The notes: generated from the letters alone by a model not told the origin. 64,000 bases of DNA from Urechidicola croceus (GCA_905181865.1 CAJIZG010000001.1:620001-684000), one strand, 5' to 3'. Counted from the first letter of the stretch, positions 37,341 to 46,237 are shown. Made by a program: numbers and translations.

Positions 37341-37517
37341 GGAGAAAATAAATTGGAAATAAAAGTGGTAAATGTGTGGCGGAATAGATTAACAGGAGAC
37401 AAGACTTTGCCATTAGAAGAACGTACAACTTCGGTGTTGGTTGATAATATTACACCAGATGAGGCAATGATTTCATCGGGTTTGATAGGGCCTGTGACCA
37501 TTCAAATTAAAAAATGA
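37341..37517 (+). pseudogene. C-terminal fragment of a GH106-like alpha-L-rhamnosidase
   Basis: The frame entering from the IS reads GENKLEIKVVNVWRNRLTGD and ends ISSGLIGPVTIQIKK, with a stop that overlaps the sulfatase start (ATGA at 37514). The N-x-L-x-I-x-V-x-N-x-W-x-N-R-L-I/T-G-D and SGLLGPV pattern is typical of the last domain of GH106 or related GH2-like enzymes. More than 90% of the gene is missing. The overlap shows it was translationally coupled to the sulfatase. Confidence 0.65.
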
Positions 37518-38968
37518 AAAAAATGAAAAGTAAATTATTGGTATTATTGAGTTTTGCTCTGGTTTTAATAAGTTGCCAGCAATCGAAAAAAACAAAAGTT
37601 AAAAATTCTGAAATAGAAAAACCAAATGTGTTACTCATTGCGGTAGATGACCTTAATGATTGGATAGGTGTCTTAGGTGGACATCCGCAAGCAAAGACAC
37701 CCAATATGGATCGATTGGCCTCCCGTGGTGTACTTTTTAGCAATGCCCAATGTCAGTCTCCGGTGTGCAATCCGTCTCGTGCCAGTTTAATGACATCACT
37801 GTATCCCAGTACTTCGGGTATTTATTTTTTAAATCCAGACCTAAAAGAATCACCTGTAGCCAGTAAGAGCAAACTTATGCCACAACGTTTCGAAGAGGAA
37901 GGTTATAACGTATTTGGTGCAGGTAAACTCTTTCACAATGGAGGAGGTCAAAATGAAACCTATATCCCCAATTATGGAGGACAATTTGGTGGATTTGGCC
38001 CCATGCCTAAAGAAAAAATTAGCGATTACCCCGGACATCCACTATGGGATTGGGGTGTTTATCCTGAGCGCGACGATCAAATGCCCGATTATCAAATTGC
38101 AAGTTGGGCCGAAGAACGGTTGGCCGAAAATCAGGAAGAACCCTTTTGGATGGGGGTAGGTTTTTACCGTCCGCATGTTCCTCAGTTTGCGCCGCAAAAG
38201 TGGTTTGATATGTACCCTATAGATAGTATTCAACTACCCAAAGTGATCTCTGATGACCTGTCCGACATTTCTTCCTATGGCGTGGACATTACCCGACTGA
38301 ATCACGTATCGCCAACGCATGAATGGGTGATGGAAAATGATGAATGGAAACCCATGGTACAGTCCTATTTGGCCTGTGTCAGTTTTGTAGACGCACAAGT
38401 GGGCAGGGTACTCGACGCCTTTGACAAAGGGGCTTATGGAAATAACACCTATATCGTGCTCTTTAGTGATCACGGTTTTCATATTGGCGAAAAGGAACGG
38501 CATGCCAAACGAAGTTTATGGGAAGACGGTGCCCGGGTTCCGATGATCATTGCCGGACCCAATATACCAAAGGGAAAGGTCTGTAATAAGCCCGTTCAAT
38601 TGCTGGATATCTATCCTACCTTGCTGGAATTAACAAATTTAAAAGCCGACCCGATGCATGAGGGACATTCTTTGGTGCCGTTATTAAAAGAGGATGAAGG
38701 CAATTGGCCCTATTTGGCGCGTACCAGTTTTGGCCCAGGAAACTATGCCCTAACCTCAGAACGCTTTCGATTTATTCAGTACAGCGATGGATCAGAAGAA
38801 TTTTACGACCATTCGAACGATTCGCAAGAATGGTACAATGTGATTGATAGTCCTACGTATAAAGCCGTCATCCAACAACATCGAAATCAGATCCCCCAAG
38901 AGCGATATGAAATATTAGGAAAAGGCTCAACGGGACATAAATCATATTCGGCATCCGAAACGAAATAG
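37514..38968 (+). CDS. S1-family sulfatase, iduronate-2-sulfatase-like, lipoprotein
   Basis: The 484-residue protein has a lipobox (LLSFALVLISC21). The sulfatase core includes NVLLIAVDDLNDW with metal Asp residues near 45, the formylglycine motif C85-N-P-S-R-A-S-L, the later metal site LFSDHGFHIGEKERHAKRSL near 315, and a C-terminal subdomain with LTSERFRFIQYSDGSEE. Cys85 must be converted to formylglycine by a maturase. The start overlaps the GH106-like remnant. It likely removes sulfate from an algal polysaccharide; substrate not determinable. Confidence 0.92.
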   Translation: MKKMKSKLLVLLSFALVLISCQQSKKTKVKNSEIEKPNVLLIAVDDLNDWIGVLGGHPQAKTPNMDRLASRGVLFSNAQCQSPVCNPSRASLMTSLYPSTSGIYFLNPDLKESPVASKSKLMPQRFEEEGYNVFGAGKLFHNGGGQNETYIPNYGGQFGGFGPMPKEKISDYPGHPLWDWGVYPERDDQMPDYQIASWAEERLAENQEEPFWMGVGFYRPHVPQFAPQKWFDMYPIDSIQLPKVISDDLSDISSYGVDITRLNHVSPTHEWVMENDEWKPMVQSYLACVSFVDAQVGRVLDAFDKGAYGNNTYIVLFSDHGFHIGEKERHAKRSLWEDGARVPMIIAGPNIPKGKVCNKPVQLLDIYPTLLELTNLKADPMHEGHSLVPLLKEDEGNWPYLARTSFGPGNYALTSERFRFIQYSDGSEEFYDHSNDSQEWYNVIDSPTYKAVIQQHRNQIPQERYEILGKGSTGHKSYSASETK

Positions 38969-38976
38969 AACACAAA

Positions 38977-40344
38977 ATGAAAAATAAATTAATTGTATTA
39001 GTAAGTTTTGCTCTGGCTTTATTTAGTTGCCAGCAACCGATTAAAACGAAAGTTATCAGTTCGGTCGCTAAAAAACCAAACATTGTATTGATTCTTTCTG
39101 ATGACCAAGCATGGAATGATTATGGTTTTATGGGGCACGATATTGTAGAAACACCAAATTTAGATAAATTGGCTTCACAAAGTGTGGTGTTTAAAAGAGG
39201 GTATGTTCCTACGCCTATTTGTAGACCTTCCCTTATGACCTTGTCAACCGGACTCTATCCGCATCAACACAAGATCACAGGGAATGACCCCAAAGGAGGT
39301 TTTAGAAATGCGGAATTTCCTCGTGAAGAATTGTTAGATAATATTGATACGATTCCAACTTTGCAAAAGTTACTTTCTGCAAACGGTTATCTCACACATC
39401 AGTCAGGAAAATGGTGGGAAGGTGATTATAAAAGAGGTGGCTTTACCCATGGTATGACAGAAGGTAAACGTCATGGAGACAAGGGACTAGATATTGGTCG
39501 CAAAGGCATGGATTCGATATTTAATTTTATAAAAGATGCCCAGTCAAAAGACAATCCTTTTTATGTATGGTATGCTCCATTCCTACCCCATATGCCTCAT
39601 AACCCACCAGATAGTTTGTTTCAAAAATATGCCGCTAAAGTAGATTCAGATCACCTTGCGCGCTATTATGCCATGGTAGAATGGTTTGACCAGACCTGTG
39701 GTGAATTGATTGATTACCTCGATAAAAATGGACTTAGAGAAAATACCTTAATCTATTATGTTTGCGACAATGGCTGGATTCAAAACCCGGATAAACCAAA
39801 ATTTGACACACAAAGTAAACAAACACCTATGGAAGGCGGAGTAAGAACTCCTATCCTATTTTCTATGCCCGGGACTTTAAAACCATCCTCAAGAAAAGAA
39901 CTGATTTCCAGTATTGATATATTGCCAACTATTTTGGATGCTGTCAATATGGAGGTTCCACAAAATTTGCCTGGATTGAATTTATGGGACAATTTAAAAA
40001 GTGAAAAAGAAATTGATAGAAACATCGTCTTTGGTGAAGCTTATGGCCATGACATTATAGACAAAGACAATCCTGAAGCTTCGCTGGGATACCTTTGGTG
40101 TATTGAAGATGATTGGAAATTAATCCTGTCTTACGATGGAGCCCTTGAAGGAGGAAATGGCGGATATGATTTTACACATGATGAAGTGAGAAGTGAACCA
40201 ATAAGACTTTACAAGATTAATGAAGATCCTTTTGAAAAGAAGAATTTAGCGAGCGAATACCCTGATAAAGTTCAGCAAATAAAAGAAAAAATTGAGGCAT
40301 GGTATCCTTTGAGAGAACGCAGATTGTTAATTGTAAATAACTAA
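38977..40344 (+). CDS. S1-family sulfatase with atypical C-R-P-S-L motif, lipoprotein
   Basis: The 455-residue protein has a lipobox ending at Cys18 and a signal nearly matching that of the previous sulfatase. Core motifs: NIVLILSDDQAWNDYGFMGH near 35-54, C82-R-P-S-L-M-T-L-S-T-G, WYAPFLPHMPHNPP, YVCDNGWIQNP and TPMEGGVRTPILF. The canonical C-x-P-S-R has Leu instead of Arg after Ser; some S1 subfamilies tolerate this. It lies 8 bp after the first sulfatase, so both are one operon acting on the same glycan. Confidence 0.9.
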   Translation: MKNKLIVLVSFALALFSCQQPIKTKVISSVAKKPNIVLILSDDQAWNDYGFMGHDIVETPNLDKLASQSVVFKRGYVPTPICRPSLMTLSTGLYPHQHKITGNDPKGGFRNAEFPREELLDNIDTIPTLQKLLSANGYLTHQSGKWWEGDYKRGGFTHGMTEGKRHGDKGLDIGRKGMDSIFNFIKDAQSKDNPFYVWYAPFLPHMPHNPPDSLFQKYAAKVDSDHLARYYAMVEWFDQTCGELIDYLDKNGLRENTLIYYVCDNGWIQNPDKPKFDTQSKQTPMEGGVRTPILFSMPGTLKPSSRKELISSIDILPTILDAVNMEVPQNLPGLNLWDNLKSEKEIDRNIVFGEAYGHDIIDKDNPEASLGYLWCIEDDWKLILSYDGALEGGNGGYDFTHDEVRSEPIRLYKINEDPFEKKNLASEYPDKVQQIKEKIEAWYPLRERRLLIVNN

Positions 40345-40347
40345 AAG

Positions 40348-40419
40348 ATGCACCAATTAAAAAGTATAAGTAAACAACTATTATCACTTGGTGTAATGCT
40401 ACTTTTAACTACGAATTGA
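40348..40419 (+). pseudogene. truncated signal-peptide-like fragment
   Basis: A 23-codon frame (MHQLKSISKQLLSLGVMLLL, TTN then TGA) follows 3 bp after the sulfatase. It looks like the signal peptide of a third gene in this operon, cut off before the IS982 remnant at 40504. Confidence 0.35.
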
Positions 40420-40503
40420 TTGCATGTTGAGGCGTAAACCCTCCAGTATTTGACCTTTTAAAAACAATAAATATATAGACATGAAAACAATTACACTATT
40501 ACT

Positions 40504-40855
40504 ACCCGTTGTGCATTTAAACAATATGGACTTTTAGATTATTTATATTCCTGTTAAAAACAAACTTGTTAATGTATTGAATGATTGTTAATGCTGTTAA
40601 TTTTGAGAGAACCCTTGTCTTGAAACCTTCAAAAGTTTTCGCATAATCATTCCATATTTTAAACTGGTCACAAAGTTGAGAAAACAAGGTCTCAATTCGT
40701 TTTCTTTTCTTTCTAAAAATGTACGTTTGTTTTTTGTGATTCTGTTGATTTTTACGCATCGGAACTTCTAATTTAATTTGTTTACTCTCAAATAAATCTA
40801 ACTGATAGTCAGCACTTAGATATCCTTTGTCCCCTAAAATCACACAGTTATTAAA
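40504..40855 (-). mobile_element. IS982-family remnant (3' third)
   Basis: The tip ACCCGTTGTG at 40504 and the C-terminal 112 codons of an IS982 transposase (CVILGDKGYLSADYQLDLFE, KRKRIETLFSQLCDQFKIWN, SKLTALTIIQYINKFVF) are present. The 5' two thirds are gone. The remnant is joined in frame to a sigma-factor gene. A second, more decayed relative is at 60069-60534. Confidence 0.75.
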
Positions 40856-41593
40856 CTGATTTCTAAATATTTCCACATATTTATGGTCTATCACATCTGT
40901 GATGGTATCCAGATTTTCTGTAACGAAATTACCAATTTTCTTTGTAAAGCAAGTTTTGAAGATCAGGTTGTTCTCATTCAATGCACCCATTTTCAAAGCG
41001 CTCTTTGCTTTTTTAGAGCATCTACACGGATTAGACTTTTTTATCAATCCACATCTATACTCCATGTAATTGTGTAATTCTTTCCGTGCTCTGGACAATT
41101 TTACCCTAAAGTTTTGTGGTGTAATTCCAAAAATTTCGGCACCTACATTGCGATCGATACTGAAGGAATCTCCTAACAAATATATTAGTCTTTGTTCTCT
41201 ATCAAGACAAATAAGCTTAGCGGAAGTGCATCTGAATTTGACCTCTCGAGTATAATCTTTTAATTCTAGTTCTTCTTTTGGGGTCAGTTCTGGATCAGGA
41301 ACGGCATTTAATCGTCGGTCATGTTCTTCGAAACTGGGGAAGGCTTTCTCTTTCTGTTTTCTTTTTGATTGTAAAAACTCATTAAACACAATCCGATATA
41401 ACCATATTCTAAAAGCACTTTCTTTTTTAAAAGTTGACAGTTTGGTCATTACTTTAATAAGTACGTCTTGAGTTAAGTTTAGGGCATCCTCGTTACTGTG
41501 GGTCATTTTCCATGCTATATTGTAAATAAAAGCCTGGTGAATGTCTACTAGCTGGTTAAGTGCTTTCGAAGCTCCTTCAAGTACTCTGTCCAC
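40517..41593 (-). CDS. chimeric ORF: ECF-type sigma factor fused to IS982 transposase tail
   Basis: The 358-residue frame has sigma70 region 2 (NIAWKMTHSNEDALNLTQDV, FRIWLYRIVFNEFLQSKRKQ), region 4 (LLGDSFSIDRNVGAEIFGIT, PQNFRVKLSRARKELHNYM), and the C-rich extension CGLIKKSNPCRC common in Bacteroidota sigma factors. From residue 247 the sequence becomes IS982 transposase. Both conserved sigma regions are intact, so it may still work; only the extreme C-terminus was replaced. The target promoters are unknown. Confidence 0.8.
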   Translation of the reverse strand: MDRVLEGASKALNQLVDIHQAFIYNIAWKMTHSNEDALNLTQDVLIKVMTKLSTFKKESAFRIWLYRIVFNEFLQSKRKQKEKAFPSFEEHDRRLNAVPDPELTPKEELELKDYTREVKFRCTSAKLICLDREQRLIYLLGDSFSIDRNVGAEIFGITPQNFRVKLSRARKELHNYMEYRCGLIKKSNPCRCSKKAKSALKMGALNENNLIFKTCFTKKIGNFVTENLDTITDVIDHKYVEIFRNQFNNCVILGDKGYLSADYQLDLFESKQIKLEVPMRKNQQNHKKQTYIFRKKRKRIETLFSQLCDQFKIWNDYAKTFEGFKTRVLSKLTALTIIQYINKFVFNRNINNLKVHIV

Positions 41594-42081
41594 TAGGATT
41601 ATGTTTTATTTTTCCGAATATTTATCTGATAATGGATTCTTCATTGCTTTTCCTTTCGCTTACTGATTTGATGCTTTTTAAAGCGAGGTGTTACAGAAAA
41701 GACGTAATAGTATTATTGATGGTCATAATTAACCGCAACGGTTTGTGAAGGGTTAGTTGCGTTGGAAAGCAACTAAATTAGAAAAAATTGAACGAACCAG
41801 CTGAAATACCAAAGAAATTTCCAATTAGGCGAGAACTAAGCAATTAATTTTATACGGTGTTGGCAATAGTTAATTATCATACAAAGCTAAAAGTGAAACT
41901 ATTTTTGGTTTCTTAATGTTTCATAATTCAGAATCAGTTTTTCAATGCTATTTGCTTTTAGATCCTACGAACGTTTATAAATACTTTGTGATTACTGTCT
42001 AACTATTTACATTAAAGGTTATACAAAAATAAATATTTATTGTATATTTATAAAAAATTTGAAATTTTAAAGCTAAAAATC
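41594..42081. other. about 490 bp without a gene
   Basis: No coding frame is supported. A perfect hairpin, TTAGTTGC with GCAACTAA (about 41754-41777), and a GCCAAC-like motif on the minus strand near 41860 resemble parts of a long attC site (see findings). The region also carries the upstream sequences of the divergent sigma and CHRD genes. Confidence 0.4.
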
Positions 42082-43266
42082 ATGAAATATTTAAGAAAAA
42101 ACTTACCGTCACTTTTAATAATGCTTCCTTTCATTTTTGTTAGTTGTAGTAGTGACGATGACGGCTACAGAATTCCACCCTCAACAGAACTAAACTCTAA
42201 AACCTATAATATAGGTACTGAAGGAAATTTTGGAGTTTCTGGTACAGCTACATTTATCGAAAATAGCGATGCCACTTTATCAATTGAATTAGATTTACAA
42301 AATACGCCTGCAGGTGGCATTCACCCGGCGCACATTCATATTAATACTGCCGCTGAAGTTGGTGGTATAGCTTTGACACTTGAAGCAGTAAACGGAGATA
42401 CAGGAAAAAGTAAAACGACATTTACAAACCTTGATAATGGTACTGCCATCACATATCAAGGTCTACTTGATTTTAATGGCTATATAAATGTACATTTAAG
42501 CGCGGCTGAATTATCTGTACTAGTCGCTCAAGGAGATATAGGTCAGAATGAGCTAACAGGCGAAACAATCAGCTATGACATAAACGAAAGAGACGTTGCG
42601 GGTATTAATGGTAATATTGAATTTGCTGAACGTGTTAATCAAACGACCTTGGTAACTATCAATCTCACAGGTACACCTGCTAGTGGTAGTCATCCAGCGC
42701 ATATACATGAAAATGATATTGCTACTACAGGAAATATTATTGTAGGTTTAAGTCCAGTTATTGGAGATACTGGTATTAGTAAAACGCAAGTAACAGCTTT
42801 AGTTGGCGGTGCTGCAGTAACTTATACCGAGTTATTGACTATTAACGCATATGTAAATGTTCATTTTAGTGATGCTGATTTAGCTACAATCGTTGCTCAA
42901 CGAAATATTGGTTCTAATGCAGATACTAATTCAGGAGTTGTAGAGTCAAAGACTTATGATGTAACCAATAGCGGATCTTCAGCTTATATTTTCAACGGAG
43001 ATGGACTTTCAAACTCAAGTAATCCAGACTTTACGTTTAGAAGAGGAGGTACGTATACTTTTAACGTGAGTACTTCAGGGCACCCTTTCTATATAAATAC
43101 AGCACAAGGAACTGGTACAGCTAACTCATACAATTCAGGTGTTGCAAATAATGGTGCTGTATCTGGATCAATCACATTTACTGTTCCTTCGGATGCACCG
43201 AACACATTGTATTACAATTGTGAATTCCATGGTTCTATGACTGGAATGATTAATGTTACAGATTAA
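42082..43266 (+). CDS. lipoprotein with two CHRD domains and a C-terminal cupredoxin-like domain
   Basis: The start at 42082 gives a good lipobox (LLIMLPFIFVSC) and 394 residues; the upstream ATG at 42040 would spoil it. Two CHRD domains (about 32-145 and 160-268) each carry H-P-A-H-I-H and V-N-V-H. The last 100 residues have TFRRGGTYTFNVSTSGHPFY and YYNCEFHGSMTGM, a type-1 copper pattern (His, Cys, His, Met). CHRD is an extracellular domain first seen in chordin; the copper site suggests electron transfer or metal binding at the surface. Confidence 0.82.
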   Translation: MKYLRKNLPSLLIMLPFIFVSCSSDDDGYRIPPSTELNSKTYNIGTEGNFGVSGTATFIENSDATLSIELDLQNTPAGGIHPAHIHINTAAEVGGIALTLEAVNGDTGKSKTTFTNLDNGTAITYQGLLDFNGYINVHLSAAELSVLVAQGDIGQNELTGETISYDINERDVAGINGNIEFAERVNQTTLVTINLTGTPASGSHPAHIHENDIATTGNIIVGLSPVIGDTGISKTQVTALVGGAAVTYTELLTINAYVNVHFSDADLATIVAQRNIGSNADTNSGVVESKTYDVTNSGSSAYIFNGDGLSNSSNPDFTFRRGGTYTFNVSTSGHPFYINTAQGTGTANSYNSGVANNGAVSGSITFTVPSDAPNTLYYNCEFHGSMTGMINVTD

Positions 43267-43293
43267 TTGGTAGTTGATTAGAAATAACATTGT

Positions 43294-43331
43294 TTAAAAA
43301 GTGGGGTGTTTAAACATCCCACTTTTTAAAT
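43294..43331 (+). terminator. terminator after the CHRD gene
   Basis: TAAAAAGTGGG and CCCACTTTTTA form an 11-bp stem around an AT-rich loop, with T-runs on the plus strand. It lies about 30 bp after the CHRD stop. Confidence 0.7.
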
Positions 43332-43337
43332 TAAACA

Positions 43338-43507
43338 TTAATTATTTTTCACTATTTGATTTAAAGAAGCTAAATCAAATGAACCCTTTATTCCTTTTTT
43401 TGTATATGCTGTATTGATTTTTTTTAAATAGTTAATACATAATTAAGTGAATTTTCTAACATTCTATTTTTTTTATCAATTCTATATCTTTTAGGATTTT
43501 GTGTCAT
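43338..43507 (-). pseudogene. small cassette gene with a frameshift
   Basis: From ATG 43507 the minus strand reads MTQNPKRYRIDKKNRMLENS, LNYVLTI and stops; a shifted frame continues KKINTAYTKKGIKGSFDLAS, LNQIVKNN to 43338. One added T before the eight-A run would restore a single gene of about 56 codons. It begins 23 bp after the R' box of the attC-like element at 43531. No family recognised. Confidence 0.45.
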
Positions 43508-43530
43508 TTGAATGTTGGTTTATTAATTAT

Positions 43531-43595
43531 TGCTAACGTTTTGGCTAAACCGCGTCCCGATAGCCATCGTGGATGCAGTTTAGGTTTTGTTAGGT
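43531..43595 (-). repeat. attC-like recombination site B
   Basis: On the minus strand: R'' ACCTAAC (43595-43589), arm CTAAACTGC, a 20-nt loop holding a nested CGAT/ATCG hairpin, arm GCGGTTTAG, then R' GTTAGCA (43537-43531). The R'' is 9 bp after the stop of the ligase gene. The arms match those of site A while the loop differs, as in integron attC sites. Confidence 0.7.
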
Positions 43596-43604
43596 AAAGT
43601 TTTA

Positions 43605-45107
43605 TTAGCCAATATATTTTGCTTTTATTCTAATGTCATTTTCTTTGAATGAACCGGAACCAAAATCTTCAAAACAAATTGCGGTTAAGCTGTTATTAGG
43701 TAGCATCTTTTTAGCTTCTCTAAAATCCTGATTAATTTTTGATAAATTTTCAAAAAAGGCTATTTGAGTTTTATCAAGATCTAGTAACTCGGCTGTTTCT
43801 CCTTTCTGAACCTCTAATGAAATAATTAACTTTTTATTTCCTTCGTTATCTTCATTTACAGCAAGGTTGCAAGAGTTAACAATTTTAGATAATTCAGGTA
43901 ATGAGTAAATAACTTCTTGAATATCAGTAGGGCTTATGTTTGATCCAAAAAACGATACAGTCATATCAGCTCGTCCATAGTGTAATAATAATGGTAGATC
44001 TGTTTGAGGTTTTGTTAATTCTTCTTGGTTTATATTTAAATCTTTTAAAATTAAGTATAATTCTTTAAGAGCTAATGTATGACCTCTATCGTGTATATTG
44101 TACCTAATTTTTGGAGAAACATAATCGGGGCGACCAATTGTAACAATTAATTCTCCATCATTAGACGACTCAAGCAAAAAATCTGTTGGGTTATATTGAA
44201 AAATCATTGGAAGTGCACCAGTGTGTTTTAAGATTTTTGATCGTAATGGTTGATTTGAACGCAATAATCTTCTAAGGCTGATTGTAAAATCATTTTCTGC
44301 CGAAATATTTAATTCTAAATCCGAAGCTCCTAAAGAGCTATAGGCTTTTTTAATTCCTTTTTGAAATAGATAATCCCTCATGCCTTCGGACATTGATTCG
44401 CCTCCAAAAATGAAGGTAACGTTAAACTTTTCCCATTCTATTTCTGAATTATCTACCAAAAATTTTAAAAAGGGAGGATAACCCATTATTACATAATTAT
44501 GATCTTTACCAAATTGTTTAAGTGTGTTTTCAATTTTTTCTTTTTCAGGTCCTAAAGATTTTAGTTTTGAAAAGGAGACACAACTCATGGTTACATTGAC
44601 TCCAGTAGCCCAAGGTCCCAATGCAAAAGCATTAATGACAAATATTGGATCTTTTCCTAATAAGGTTTTCATTCCAAACTCAATCATTTTGGCATTACGT
44701 TTCCTTTCTTTTAATCCTCGAACCCAGTTGGTTGCCGTGCCACTGCTCCCTGAGGATTCATCAATAATTATATTTTTAGTTGGAATTTTCCCTCCTACAC
44801 ATCTATCATCCATAGAATATTGCTTAATATAGTTTTCTTTATCAATTTCTGGAATCTCATGGATGTTGGGTACCAGGCCACTAAACGAAGGTTTCGAAAA
44901 ATGATGGGTTTTTAAAAATGCTTTGTAAGCTGGCACCCTTCTTTTTGCCTTAATAAATTCTGAATAGGCTCGGGCTTTACTATTAAAAGACCTAATTTTA
45001 TTAACTCCTGGGATATATATAAGCTTTATAGTAGAATTCGATAGCATTAGTGGTTTTCGATATAGTTCTACTAACCAAGCGTAAAATAATATTATTATGT
45101 GTCTCAT
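43605..45107 (-). CDS. PaaK-like adenylate-forming enzyme (phenylacetate-CoA ligase / F390 synthetase group)
   Basis: The 500-residue protein has the AMP-binding P-loop IIIDESSGSSGTATNWVRGL near 112-131, VIMGYPPFLKFLVDNSE near 206, FIFGGESMSEGMRDYLFQKG near 230 and YNIHDRGHTLALKELY near 330. The fold activates a carboxylate as an acyl adenylate. No CoA-binding fingerprint is obvious, so it may pass the adenylate elsewhere. It lies 3 bp after the nitroreductase-like gene and ends at an attC-like site, so the pair seems to be one mobile cassette. Substrate unknown. Confidence 0.75.
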   Translation of the reverse strand: MRHIIILFYAWLVELYRKPLMLSNSTIKLIYIPGVNKIRSFNSKARAYSEFIKAKRRVPAYKAFLKTHHFSKPSFSGLVPNIHEIPEIDKENYIKQYSMDDRCVGGKIPTKNIIIDESSGSSGTATNWVRGLKERKRNAKMIEFGMKTLLGKDPIFVINAFALGPWATGVNVTMSCVSFSKLKSLGPEKEKIENTLKQFGKDHNYVIMGYPPFLKFLVDNSEIEWEKFNVTFIFGGESMSEGMRDYLFQKGIKKAYSSLGASDLELNISAENDFTISLRRLLRSNQPLRSKILKHTGALPMIFQYNPTDFLLESSNDGELIVTIGRPDYVSPKIRYNIHDRGHTLALKELYLILKDLNINQEELTKPQTDLPLLLHYGRADMTVSFFGSNISPTDIQEVIYSLPELSKIVNSCNLAVNEDNEGNKKLIISLEVQKGETAELLDLDKTQIAFFENLSKINQDFREAKKMLPNNSLTAICFEDFGSGSFKENDIRIKAKYIG

Positions 45108-45110
45108 ATT

Positions 45111-46223
45111 TTATTTAATTAATATTTCATTTGTACTTAACCTATAACTTCTTGTTGGTGTTTTGCTGTATCCAGCACGAAAAATCATCCAAATCTTTTT
45201 AGGTTTATCCGGCTGATTCAATTTTGCTTTAATTTTACTGTAAGCATTTTTATTTGTAATCAACGATCCAAACGGTTGAATATAAGCATTTTCATCGGTC
45301 ATTATCAACCAATTTCTAGCCAACATTCTTCCACACTGAATCCAGTCATCTGTCTGGTTAAAAACGCCTCCAAACCAACATATAGTATTCGTGCCTTTGA
45401 ATGTTGACATGTAATGTTTCTTCAATAATTTTTTGTAGAAGCCTTTGGTCCATTTCGCATGGTTTTTAAAAATTGATCTGGTCAAATGGCCAGAAAACCC
45501 CATGCACTTTGTCCAGAGGCCATCTTTATGAAATTCAGCTTCTTTTTTATTGTATCGAAACAATCGGTCAAGTTCATCTCTAGTTGGCTTTGAACCTAAA
45601 TCTTCAAACAAGGTTTCTTCATTTAAGGTAATTACAAAGTCTACAATATCTTTTTCGGACGAGTGAAAAAAATCATGTCCAAATTTTTCAGATTCTTTTT
45701 TTATTCGTTGAATTGTATTTTCATTCAGTCTTTTGCCATCATAATGAACACGAGAAGTTCTTCTTTTAACAATTAATTTTTCGTTTAACACCTCTTTTTC
45801 TGAGTTTGAAACAAGTTTAAGCTTTGCAAAAAGTGTTGGTTTCAATGATTTAATTGAAATAGAATCATATAGATGATCTATTATTACTTTATAGCCGAAT
45901 GGAGCTGCAGCAATTGATAGGTTTTCTATAAACACTCCTATCGCTATTGTTGTAAATATGGAATCTGGATCTTCTACCGGCAGGAGTCTTTCAGGGTTGT
46001 AAAAAAGTTCTGCTTCTGTTTCTGAAATTATTTTCACTTGGTGTGGCTGTAAGTTGTGAACGGTAGGACACCAACGGGCTATTTCTACTAATTCTTTCCA
46101 ACTAGGAGGAATGGAAGGAGTGTTTTTAGTTAACGCCCACAACTGTTTGAATGGGTTTGATAATACAATGAATGATGCTCCAAGAAAGGTTCTTTTTATA
46201 AATATTCGTCTAGAACTTTTCAT
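45111..46223 (-). CDS. nitroreductase-fold (Acg-like) protein with Tat-like signal
   Basis: The 370-residue protein begins SSRRIFIKRTFLGASFIVLS, resembling a twin-arginine signal. The body has nitroreductase-family features: ARWCPTVHNLQPHQVKIISE near 50 (FMN phosphate/ring contacts), IFTTIAIGVFIENLSIAAAP near 88, RRTSRVHYDGKRLNENTIQR near 155, and CGRMLARNWLIMTDENAYIQ near 305. Acg-like members bind FMN without clear enzyme activity. It is the first gene of a two-gene cassette and starts 14 bp after a GTTAGGT box. Confidence 0.72.
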   Translation of the reverse strand: MKSSRRIFIKRTFLGASFIVLSNPFKQLWALTKNTPSIPPSWKELVEIARWCPTVHNLQPHQVKIISETEAELFYNPERLLPVEDPDSIFTTIAIGVFIENLSIAAAPFGYKVIIDHLYDSISIKSLKPTLFAKLKLVSNSEKEVLNEKLIVKRRTSRVHYDGKRLNENTIQRIKKESEKFGHDFFHSSEKDIVDFVITLNEETLFEDLGSKPTRDELDRLFRYNKKEAEFHKDGLWTKCMGFSGHLTRSIFKNHAKWTKGFYKKLLKKHYMSTFKGTNTICWFGGVFNQTDDWIQCGRMLARNWLIMTDENAYIQPFGSLITNKNAYSKIKAKLNQPDKPKKIWMIFRAGYSKTPTRSYRLSTNEILIK

Positions 46224-46237
46224 TATTTAATTATTTT

